This document shows, piece by piece, positions 35,586 through 42,072 of a stretch of DNA of 64,000 bases. The position numbers and the translations under genes are program-made. Source of the stretch: JBLNBN01 sp050260015 (GTDB taxonomy: Bacteria > Bacteroidota > Ignavibacteria > Kapaibacteriales > UBA2268); contig JBLNBN010000022.1 of NCBI GenBank assembly GCA_050260015.1, positions 1 through 64,000 on the forward strand. Reading direction: 5' to 3'. Every line of letters starts with the position of its first letter. Positions within the stretch are counted from its first letter, which is position 1. The notes beneath the pieces were generated by a model. That model searched no databases and was not told the origin of the DNA. It saw only the letters and a list, made by a program, of their open reading frames with translations.

Positions 35586-36596
35586 TTAGTTGAATTTGAT
35601 AGAGCGAACGGCTTTCTCGAATACGGGAAGGTAATCGGATTCTTCGCCGGTAAACCAGTGCATGGTAATTCTATATATCTTGTCGCCCTTCTTTGCGAAG
35701 TACATACGTCCGCGGACCGTGCCGGTCGGCTGGTAGCTGAACATGTATGCGTCCACCCCGCCGAGCTTGGTCGAGGAAACGGCTTTGCCGGCCGCGTTTT
35801 GGTCGGCGACTTTCTTAACGTCGGCTGTCTTGGAGCCGTCGAGCACGTCGACGATAATGCTGCAGTCCGCGCGGCGTTCGCCGATAAATTGCTTGGATTC
35901 GATAACACCCTTCGTCGGGCCGCGCTGAGCGGAGAAGTTCTCGGGGATGGAGATCGAGTAGCCGGAGCCGGATTTAGCGACGAGAGTCGAGGACGGAGGC
36001 TCGGCCGCTACCGCGGTGTCCTTCGGGGCGCCGCCTGCGGGAGTCGTGGCAAGCTTGAATGATTTTGCTATTTCCGCGAAGCTGTCGGAGTATTTATCCC
36101 AAAGATTGTCGAAAGCTTCCATTACTAAAACGGTCGCGGTTTTGTTGTCTTTGGTAGCCATAAAGAGTTCGCCCTTAAATTGGCCGCCTTCGAGGTCGAA
36201 AGCGTAGGAAAGCTTCTTGCCCTGGACGCCGTCTATCGTCACGTTGGAGGTCGAGTAGAGATCCTCGCTGAATACTTTGGCTTCCTTCAGCATAGCGTCT
36301 ATCGTCGCGCCGGAATCCATCGGGAGTACGTAAACGTCGATTTTCGCGCCGGGAAATCCTTCCGTGTCGTATCTATTGAAACGAGTGCGAGCCTGCGCGG
36401 AGTTAAACACCGAGAGGCGTTCCCCGGTCTTTTTCGTTACGGACCAGTTTTCCGGATATTTAATTGAAAACTTGTAGACCTGGTCCTCGTAGGATACGAG
36501 GTTCTTAATCTCGACGGCTTCCCCGCTCTTTTTGCCGCAGCCAAAAACGAGCGCGACCAATAAAAGCGGTAAGAGCGGCAAGTAATTTTTCTTCAT
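35586..36596 (-). CDS. Lipoprotein with two PsbP/DUF1795-like domains
   Basis: 336 residues from ATG 36596, chosen because AGGGGAC precedes it and it starts a lipoprotein signal (KKNYLPLLPLLLVALVFGC, lipobox VFGC). The frame is open to 36695 but that part has no signal sequence. Two similar halves follow: VYKFSIKYPENWSV (about 37-185) and GYSISIPENFSAQRG (about 205-336), each with the PsbP-like pattern of an opening strand, a GVDAYMFSY or GVQGKKLSY hairpin and a closing F..I..SFK / F..AVRSIKF helix. A short Ala/Pro-rich linker joins them. The function of such lipoproteins is not established. Confidence 0.75.
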   Translation of the reverse strand: MKKNYLPLLPLLLVALVFGCGKKSGEAVEIKNLVSYEDQVYKFSIKYPENWSVTKKTGERLSVFNSAQARTRFNRYDTEGFPGAKIDVYVLPMDSGATIDAMLKEAKVFSEDLYSTSNVTIDGVQGKKLSYAFDLEGGQFKGELFMATKDNKTATVLVMEAFDNLWDKYSDSFAEIAKSFKLATTPAGGAPKDTAVAAEPPSSTLVAKSGSGYSISIPENFSAQRGPTKGVIESKQFIGERRADCSIIVDVLDGSKTADVKKVADQNAAGKAVSSTKLGGVDAYMFSYQPTGTVRGRMYFAKKGDKIYRITMHWFTGEESDYLPVFEKAVRSIKFN

Positions 36597-36660
36597 GCTT
36601 GTCCCCTGTGCAATTTTAATTAGATTATAAAAAGTATTAAAATTCTGAAGGTAAAAATAC

Positions 36661-36683
36661 AAAAAAGCTTGCTTACGGCAAGC
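36661..36683 (-). terminator. Rho-independent terminator of the DUF2752 operon
   Basis: On the minus strand GCTTGC (plus 36678-36683) and GCAAGC (plus 36667-36672) form a 6-bp stem with loop CGTAA, followed by six T. It lies 59 bases after the stop at 36742. Confidence 0.75.
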
Positions 36684-36741
36684 GGAATTTTGCAACCGTG
36701 CGGATTAAGATTATTTCACAAGCGCTCGCGGGGCTGGTCGA

Positions 36742-37161
36742 TTACGGTTTAATGAATAAAGCCCCCTCCAACACCCAAACGCGCATACCGCGGATCTGGT
36801 TGTCCGTGCCGCGATAGAGATTCGGCAGTTGCGGATGCGGTAGCCTGGCTTCAATTATCTGGTTCAGCAGGCTGCCGTCGGCATTCCCCGGGATAACGAG
36901 TCCGGGCGTCATGAATATCGCATTGTAAGTCGAGAGATCTATCCCTCCCTGCTTGCTGATTTGATCGTGGCAACCGCCCCAGGCGCACGTCTGGTTCAAA
37001 TACCTTTCCACGAGGAGCGAATAGTATACGCCGGTCTCGGGAAAGACCAGGTCGTCGGTGTTCGGCCGGGTCGAGCTGCTGCAGGAAAGGCCGAAAATAA
37101 TTACAAATAAAGCAGGCAAAAATTTAAGCGCTTTTCTCATTTCTGGTCCCAAATATTTCAC
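36742..37161 (-). CDS. Small lipoprotein with a C-x4-C-H haem-type motif
   Basis: 139 residues from GTG 37161, which has GGAGGAG just upstream and overlaps the preceding stop as GTGA. An ATG at 37140 with GGGA is an equally possible start. Lipobox FGLSC puts it on a membrane. The segment YLNQTCAWGGCHDQ has two cysteines four residues apart followed by His. This spacing resembles that of c-type cytochrome-like domains in Planctomycetes and Bacteroidota, although the canonical haem motif is C-x2-C-H. A later LNQIIEARLPHPQLPN and WVLEGAL helix fit a small cytochrome-like fold. Haem binding is inference. It is last in a three-gene unit. Confidence 0.68.
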   Translation of the reverse strand: MKYLGPEMRKALKFLPALFVIIFGLSCSSSTRPNTDDLVFPETGVYYSLLVERYLNQTCAWGGCHDQISKQGGIDLSTYNAIFMTPGLVIPGNADGSLLNQIIEARLPHPQLPNLYRGTDNQIRGMRVWVLEGALFIKP

Positions 37162-37406
37162 AAAACTCCTCCCCCGATCATAAGCCGGATAACGCCAACG
37201 ACCGCGGCCAGCCCATTCATCCCGAGAGCGGCGGCGATTAAACCGCGGGGCTGGTCCTTACGGCTAACGTAAAGATACAAAGAAAGTATTAATCCTATGA
37301 ACGCCAGCGGAAGATTAAGCCAATTAAACCAACCAAAGCAGGGAATTATCCCGACGAACATTCCCAGGAGCGAGATCACTCCCAAGAGCAATGCAGTGAA
37401 AACCAT
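37158..37406 (-). CDS. Small two- to three-helix membrane protein
   Basis: 82 residues, nearly all hydrophobic: helices about 2-21, 27-47 and 58-80, with a Pro-Cys-Phe-Gly-Trp-Phe-Asn-Trp break between the first two and the polar loop SRKDQPRG before the last. No family named with confidence; small membrane proteins of this type often accompany DUF2752 genes. It lies two bases after the DUF2752 gene and overlaps the haem-motif lipoprotein by four bases, so it is translationally coupled to both. Confidence 0.7.
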   Translation of the reverse strand: MVFTALLLGVISLLGMFVGIIPCFGWFNWLNLPLAFIGLILSLYLYVSRKDQPRGLIAAALGMNGLAAVVGVIRLMIGGGVL

Positions 37407-37408
37407 GG

Positions 37409-37747
37409 TTATTCTCCTTTATTTTTTGATCGATAATCATTATATTTCATCTTCGTTTTTCTAACGGCATAGATCCCGGAAGCGATTGTATTGATCGAAA
37501 AGGCGATCAATACGTATGGGCTTGCGGCGTTCTCGCGCTTGGCGCCGGCAATGTCCCCCGCGGCCGCTTTGTAGAAAGCCGTAGTCATGCCGCAAGCGGG
37601 GCAGGTTTCGCCTCGAAGCTTCGCCTCGCAGCGCGGCAGCGCTTTCCACGTTTCGGCCGGAGCCGCGAAGGCAGCCGCAAGCGCCGCGAATATAGCGATC
37701 GAGAACAGCGCCCAACCGGTTACGAGAGCTCTTTTAAATTCTTCCAT
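37409..37747 (-). CDS. DUF2752 membrane protein
   Basis: 112 residues. The conserved core CPACGMTTAFYKAAAGDIAGA identifies the DUF2752 family, whose role is unknown. One helix precedes it (about 10-30) and one follows (about 78-97), with a basic tail. In this family the two cysteines of CPxCG sit at the membrane edge. It is the first of three tightly packed genes with a small membrane protein and a haem-motif lipoprotein; a link to redox or c-type cytochrome handling is only inference. Confidence 0.8.
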   Translation of the reverse strand: MEEFKRALVTGWALFSIAIFAALAAAFAAPAETWKALPRCEAKLRGETCPACGMTTAFYKAAAGDIAGAKRENAASPYVLIAFSINTIASGIYAVRKTKMKYNDYRSKNKGE

Positions 37748-37907
37748 CCGCCAAGGCCCCGCTAACGTAATTAAAAATTAACCTACTACCCGGCGCGCCC
37801 AGCCTGCGCGCATTACTCTCCGCTCTCTCTTCACAATAAAAGAATTAGCTTTAATTCTATTGTATTTATTTATGCTAAGTATTTTTACTTAAACCGGAGC
37901 AAATTAA

Positions 37908-38948
37908 TTGGATAATAAGAATAATAGCGGCGGACACGACTACGACCAGGAACATTTGCACGAACATTCTCACGATCATGGGCATGGGCATGTTCATGAT
38001 AAAAAGGGCGGACACGCCCACGGCGGCTTGCTCCATAGTCACGGTCGCGCGCATAGCATCGGGGGCGAAGAGAGCGGCGGCGGAAAGCTTGCCGTCGCGG
38101 CCGTAATTAATTCGGCTTTCGCCGCGCTCGAGTTCTTCGGGGGAGCGATCTCGGGATCCCTGGCCCTGATGTCCGACGCGACGCATAACGCCGGGGACGC
38201 GGCCTCGCTGATAGCGGCGTATTTCGCGTCGAAGATATCTAAACGCAGCTCGAACGAGCAAAAGACGTTCGGTTGGCGCCGCGCGGAGATACTAACCGCC
38301 CTTTTGAACGCCGCCGCGCTTTTGGCTATTTGCGCGCTCATCGTGCGGGAAGCAATCGTAAGGCTATACTCGAACGACGCGACGATAGACCTCGGGATAA
38401 TGTTTTGGGTGGCCCTCGCCGGGCTGGGAGCTAATTTGTTCTCCGTCTTAATCTTAAGGCATTCGCACGGGCTAAACGAACGCGTCGCGGTTCTGCACCT
38501 TATCGGCGACACGCTCAGCTCCGTAGCGGTAGTTGTCGGCGCCGTAATAATGTATTATACGGGCGTCCGCTGGTTCGACGCAGCTATCTCGCTAATTATC
38601 GCGCTTTATATCGCTTATGAATCCTGGAAAGCCCTGAAGATAACGGCTGATATTTTAATGCAGGCCGCGCCGAAAGGGATCGACCTGGCGGACATCGAGA
38701 GAGAAATGCTTAAGGAAACGGCCATACATAATATTCATCACGTGCACTTTTGGCAGCTTACCGAGACCCGCTACCACTTCGAATGCCATATCGACTTGCG
38801 CGAGGATATCCCCGTCAGCGAAACGTGCGAAATCTCCGCCCGGCTTGAGCTCGCGCTCCGTGAAAGATTCGGCATAACCCATTTTACTTTCCAGTGGGAA
38901 ACCGATAATTGCATGAATAAGAGCATTATAGCCGGTCGCAAGCAGTAA
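37908..38948 (+). CDS. Cation diffusion facilitator (zinc/cobalt/cadmium exporter)
   Basis: Inner-membrane antiporter that removes divalent metal ions. The 346 residues begin with a histidine-rich cytoplasmic segment (about 1-50, many HDH/HEH/HGH groups), followed by six transmembrane helices. Metal-site residues are SDATHNAGD in helix 2 and HLIGDTLSS in helix 5, and the cytoplasmic C-terminal domain contains HHVHFWQLT. These are CzcD/ZitB-type features. The start is TTG at 37908 directly before DNKNNSGG. The gene stands alone before tRNA-Thr; no regulator gene adjoins. Confidence 0.92.
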   Translation: MDNKNNSGGHDYDQEHLHEHSHDHGHGHVHDKKGGHAHGGLLHSHGRAHSIGGEESGGGKLAVAAVINSAFAALEFFGGAISGSLALMSDATHNAGDAASLIAAYFASKISKRSSNEQKTFGWRRAEILTALLNAAALLAICALIVREAIVRLYSNDATIDLGIMFWVALAGLGANLFSVLILRHSHGLNERVAVLHLIGDTLSSVAVVVGAVIMYYTGVRWFDAAISLIIALYIAYESWKALKITADILMQAAPKGIDLADIEREMLKETAIHNIHHVHFWQLTETRYHFECHIDLREDIPVSETCEISARLELALRERFGITHFTFQWETDNCMNKSIIAGRKQ

Positions 38949-39007
38949 TCGTTAAAAAAGCGCTTGCAGGATTTCGGAATTTTCCTTAATTTTGTGGACG
39001 TAATCAA

Positions 39008-39080
39008 GCCAATTTAGCTCAGCTGGTAGAGCAGCTCATTCGTAATGAGCAGGTCGCGGGTTCGAGTCCCACAATTGGCT
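39008..39080 (+). tRNA. tRNA-Thr (anticodon CGT)
   Basis: 73 bases fold as a cloverleaf: acceptor GCCAATT/AATTGGC, D arm GCTC/GAGC, anticodon stem GCTCA/TGAGC with loop TTCGTAA giving anticodon CGT (reads ACG, Thr), T loop TTCGAGT. The T stem is GCGGG/CCCAC with one C-A mismatch at its second pair. The 3' CCA is not encoded. Confidence 0.95.
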
Positions 39081-39090
39081 CGGAAATTAA

Positions 39091-39122
39091 AAAGCCTCGT
39101 AGCTTATATGCTGCGAGGCTTT
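39091..39122 (+). terminator. Terminator after tRNA-Thr
   Basis: AAAGCCTCGTAGC (39091-39103) pairs with GCTGCGAGGCTTT (39110-39122) around TTATAT, with one T-G pair; a short T-rich stretch follows. It ends the tRNA transcript before the nuclease gene. Confidence 0.8.
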
Positions 39123-39203
39123 GTCTTAGGATCATTTTTCGCTTTTAGAAGTCCTTACCTCTAAGAAAGCCATTTCCTTTATAAACCAATAACGGACGCT
39201 TTT

Positions 39204-40037
39204 ATGAAAAAAGTCCTTCTCTGCTATGCGTTAGCGGCTTTCGCCGCATTTGTCGGCTGCTCCGACGCCTCTACTTCAGGTCCTGTAATTAACCCTCCAA
39301 AAACTTATTCCGGCGACAGCGTTCACATCGAGCTTGGCATCCCGACCGACGCCAATCCAAGCGACGATTTCCTCATCTGGCGGCATCAGTTCGTCATCAG
39401 CTACAACCCTACGAAAGGAATACCCAACTGGGTAAGCTACAACCTCGACGAGAATTGGTACGGCGAGGAGCCGCGCTACGACGGTAATTTTATTTCGGAC
39501 GTATCCCTACCGAGCGATTTCTACCGAGTCACGCACGACGACTACACCAATTCCGGCTACGACCGCGGCCACATGGTCCGAAGCGAGGAGCGCACCCGCA
39601 ATCGCGAGGACAACAAGGCGACCTTCCTGCTGACGAACATCTGCCCCCAGACGCCGGACCTAAACCGCGGCTGCTGGCTCGACTTCGAATACTTCTGCGA
39701 GGATCTCTGCAAGAAGAATCACAAGGAATTGTTTATAATAACCGGGGTCGTTTCGCATTCAAATAAAACGCTTGGCGGCCTTGGGCATGTAGTCGTCCCG
39801 GATAGCTGCTTTAAGATCGTAGTCGCGCTGGAGAAAGGCCAGAGCGTCGCCTCCCTGACCGCTTTCACCCCAGTCTACGCAGTAGTTATGCCGAACGTAT
39901 CGGGTATCCGTAAGGACGACTGGAAAAAGTACGCGACGACGATCGACAAGATCGAAGCTTTAACGGGTTACGATTTCCTTAATTGGGTAAAGGAAAGCCT
40001 TCAATCGAAGCTTGAAGCGCAAGTTTTTAAATCGTAG
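39204..40037 (+). CDS. DNA/RNA non-specific endonuclease, lipoprotein
   Basis: Exported beta-beta-alpha metal nuclease of the Serratia NucA family. Of 277 residues, 1-19 form a lipoprotein signal (lipobox FVGC, Cys19). The active-site motif DRGHM has its catalytic histidine at 123. TNICPQTPDLNRGCWLDFE gives the metal-binding Asn154 and the conserved Glu162 by comparison with the Serratia enzyme. A membrane-bound nuclease may digest external nucleic acids for phosphate or nucleosides (inference). The PAS gene converges two bases beyond its stop. Confidence 0.92.
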   Translation: MKKVLLCYALAAFAAFVGCSDASTSGPVINPPKTYSGDSVHIELGIPTDANPSDDFLIWRHQFVISYNPTKGIPNWVSYNLDENWYGEEPRYDGNFISDVSLPSDFYRVTHDDYTNSGYDRGHMVRSEERTRNREDNKATFLLTNICPQTPDLNRGCWLDFEYFCEDLCKKNHKELFIITGVVSHSNKTLGGLGHVVVPDSCFKIVVALEKGQSVASLTAFTPVYAVVMPNVSGIRKDDWKKYATTIDKIEALTGYDFLNWVKESLQSKLEAQVFKS

Positions 40038-40038
40038 C

Positions 40039-40389
40039 TCAATCCCTTTTGAAATGCGGCATATCCCCGGGTATCTCGAGCGAAAGCTCGACGAGTCCAA
40101 GATACTCGCCGCTTTCTGAAAAGTACGGCGTTTGGTAGATCATCTTCCGGACGCCTTTTTTTTCGATCGTATAGCAGTTCAGGCTCTTTTGCTCGATTAT
40201 CTCGTCGAGCTTTTGGCGGGAGTTTTCGCCGTGGCAGTCGTAAATGTTTTTCCCGACTAAGCCTTCTCGGCCGCCGTCGGAGGCGAACGTGGCGTCGGAT
40301 TTGTCGTTCATGTAAACAATTTCGCCCGCGGCGTTGGTGACGGTCGCGGCGACGGGCATTTTAGCGGCCCATTCGAATACTTCTTTCAT
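40039..40389 (-). CDS. Single PAS-domain protein
   Basis: 116 residues made up of one PAS fold: MPVAATVTNAAGEIVYMNDKSD opens it, then GLVGKNIYDCHG, and YTIEKKGVRKMIYQTPYFSESGEYLGLVELSLEIP closes it. No output domain is attached. The cysteine in IYDCHGE next to His might bind haem or a redox cofactor, but this is speculative. The gene lies 18 bases after folP in the same direction. Confidence 0.82.
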   Translation of the reverse strand: MKEVFEWAAKMPVAATVTNAAGEIVYMNDKSDATFASDGGREGLVGKNIYDCHGENSRQKLDEIIEQKSLNCYTIEKKGVRKMIYQTPYFSESGEYLGLVELSLEIPGDMPHFKRD

Positions 40390-40407
40390 TAATTTCTCTC
40401 GGATATT

Positions 40408-41205
40408 TTAAGCGTTACTTACGGCCTGATGTATCTTTTTCAGCATAGCCATATTCTTTACGTTATGTACTCGTATAATATCGATCTTTTTGGTTAACAG
40501 CGCGGCATGCATGAGCGCAGTGGGCAAATCGCGTTCGAGCGGATTCGGCAGCGAGAACATCTTATCGAACATTGATTTGCGGGATATGCCGAGGAGCAAA
40601 GGTATGCCGAGCGCAAGGAATCGATCGTGGTTGCGCAGCAGCTCGAGGTTATGCTCGAGCGACTTGGCGAAACCGATCCCGACGTCGGCAATAATATTCT
40701 TAACTCCGAGCGCGCGCGCAAGCTCGATTCGCTCGGCGAGTTCGCTGTAGACGTCCTCGACTACGTTGTCGTACTTTGGGGAATTCTGCATCGTCCTGGG
40801 CGTGCCGCGCATGTGCATAAGCACGAGCGAAGCGCCGGTTTCCGCCGAGATCTCGGCGATGCGCGGATCGAACGCGAGCCCGCTGACGTCGTTAATGATC
40901 CTGGCGCCTGCGCCGACTGCGGCCTTAGCGACCTGGAATTTCGTGGTGTCTACGGAAATGGTTAGATTGGGGTAGCGTTTGCCGAGTTCGGTAATAATGG
41001 GAATAACGCGGATCAACTCCTCCTGCACCCCAACTTCCTCGGCGCCGGGACGCGTGCTCTCTCCGCCAATGTCGATAATATCGGCGCCCTCTTCGACTAG
41101 CTTATCCGCGTGGCGCAAAGCGACTTCCCGACCAAAATGCTTGCCTCCGTCGGAGAAGGAGTCCGGAGTAATGTTAAGGATTCCCATTATCTTCGGAAAC
41201 TGCAT
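40408..41205 (-). CDS. folP: Dihydropteroate synthase
   Basis: Condenses p-aminobenzoate with 7,8-dihydropterin pyrophosphate in folate synthesis; the target of sulfonamides. The 265 residues show all DHPS signatures: MGILNITPDSFSDGG, DIIDIGGESTRPGA, RIINDVSGL, GIGFAKSLEHNL and LLLGISRKSMF. Length is standard. No other folate gene is near. The PAS gene follows 18 bases downstream, and the rpsR gene ends 89 bases upstream with a GC-rich hairpin between. Confidence 0.95.
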   Translation of the reverse strand: MQFPKIMGILNITPDSFSDGGKHFGREVALRHADKLVEEGADIIDIGGESTRPGAEEVGVQEELIRVIPIITELGKRYPNLTISVDTTKFQVAKAAVGAGARIINDVSGLAFDPRIAEISAETGASLVLMHMRGTPRTMQNSPKYDNVVEDVYSELAERIELARALGVKNIIADVGIGFAKSLEHNLELLRNHDRFLALGIPLLLGISRKSMFDKMFSLPNPLERDLPTALMHAALLTKKIDIIRVHNVKNMAMLKKIHQAVSNA

Positions 41206-41233
41206 AGCGGATGCCCTTTATATTTAATCGAAT

Positions 41234-41262
41234 CGGAGCGCAGGGCTTTTGCCCCGGCTCCG
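41234..41262 (-). promoter_or_regulatory. Stem-loop between rpsR and folP
   Basis: CGGAGC (41234-41239) pairs with GCTCCG (41257-41262) and GGGC (41243-41246) with GCCC (41251-41254), forming a bulged hairpin in the folP leader on the minus strand. No T-run follows, so it is not a normal terminator; it may slow polymerase or mark RNA processing. Confidence 0.35.
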
Positions 41263-41294
41263 AATGCGAAATATTTTTGGAATTAAACCTACTA

Positions 41295-41570
41295 TTAGGT
41301 AATGTCTTGAGCGACGAATGGCAGCAGAGCTAAATGGCGGGCGTACTTAATTGCGGACGCGATCTGTCTCTGTTGGTAAGCCGTGACTCCGGTGATCCTG
41401 CGGGGCAGAATCTTACCTTGGTCGTTTGTAAAACGGGTCAGGAACTTTCCGTCGAGGTAATCGATAGTTTTCGAATCCTTGAGCGGATTAACTTTCTTTT
41501 TTCCCGTTTTTTTATTCGGACGGAACGTTCCGCCGGTTTGCATCGGGTGTACGGCATTGCTGTAAGCCAT
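41295..41570 (-). CDS. rpsR: 30S ribosomal protein S18
   Basis: 91 residues with the S18 core: NPLKDSKTIDYLDGKFLTRF, GKILPRRITGVTAYQQRQIASAIKYARHLALLPF. S18 sits on the platform of the small subunit next to S6. Here the usual partners rpsF and rplI are absent; rpsR instead overlaps the L31 gene by one base (TAATG). The N-terminal ~25 residues are a slight extension. Confidence 0.96.
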   Translation of the reverse strand: MAYSNAVHPMQTGGTFRPNKKTGKKKVNPLKDSKTIDYLDGKFLTRFTNDQGKILPRRITGVTAYQQRQIASAIKYARHLALLPFVAQDIT

Positions 41571-41806
41571 TACTTCGTCCTCCTGGATTGCATTATTTGC
41601 TGAGCTTTCTCAAAGCGTTTATTGAATCTGTCGACGCGGCCGGCGGTATCGATTAAGACCTGCTTGCCGGTGAAAAACGGGTGCGATTTCGAATCGATTT
41701 CGAGCACCATACGGTCGTTCTTGTAGCAAGAGCGGGTCTGGAACGTCGTGCCGTCCGTCATTACTACGTCAACCGTTCTGTAGTACGGGTGGATTCCCTT
41801 CTTCAT
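41570..41806 (-). CDS. rpmE2: 50S ribosomal protein L31 type B
   Basis: 78 residues opening MKKGIHPYYRTVDVVMTDGT and containing SKSHPFFTGKQVLIDTAGRVDRFNKRF. It lacks the zinc-binding CxxC of type A L31, so it is the type B (cysteine-free) form, often used when zinc is scarce in species with both types. It lies 14 bases after the 57-residue gene and one base over rpsR, in one operon. Confidence 0.95.
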   Translation of the reverse strand: MKKGIHPYYRTVDVVMTDGTTFQTRSCYKNDRMVLEIDSKSHPFFTGKQVLIDTAGRVDRFNKRFEKAQQIMQSRRTK

Positions 41807-41820
41807 TGTATCGTTTTACC

Positions 41821-41994
41821 TTATCTGTTAATATCAACTTTTTCTACTTGGGCTATATCGTCGAGCTTTACGAATTGCTCGAGAAAGCGGGTCGTGCCGT
41901 CATCGCTGCGGTAACCTTTTATTACCTTTACCATGACTTTCTCTTCTTGTTTTTTCTTCTTCAGCTTATCGCCGAACGTTTGGGTTTTAGCCAT
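41821..41994 (-). CDS. 57-residue basic protein of the ribosomal cluster
   Basis: A short gene: ATG at 41994 (complement), TAA at 41821-41823, with GGAAGAG six bases upstream of the ATG. The product begins MAKTQTFGDKLKKKKQEEKV, continues MVKVIKGYRSDDGTTRFLEQ and ends VEKVDINR. Size, the MAK start, the basic N-terminus and the VKVIK core recall the small Bacteroidota DUF4295-type proteins, which I remember as ribosome-associated; this resemblance is from memory and weak. It lies 14 bases upstream of L31 and so heads the L31-S18 operon, which supports a translation role. Confidence 0.7.
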   Translation of the reverse strand: MAKTQTFGDKLKKKKQEEKVMVKVIKGYRSDDGTTRFLEQFVKLDDIAQVEKVDINR

Positions 41995-42072
41995 TTTCCG
42001 CTCTTCCGATTAGATTACAAAATTTAGGATTACAAAATTAAAATATTTTTTGGATTTTCCAAAACAATTATT

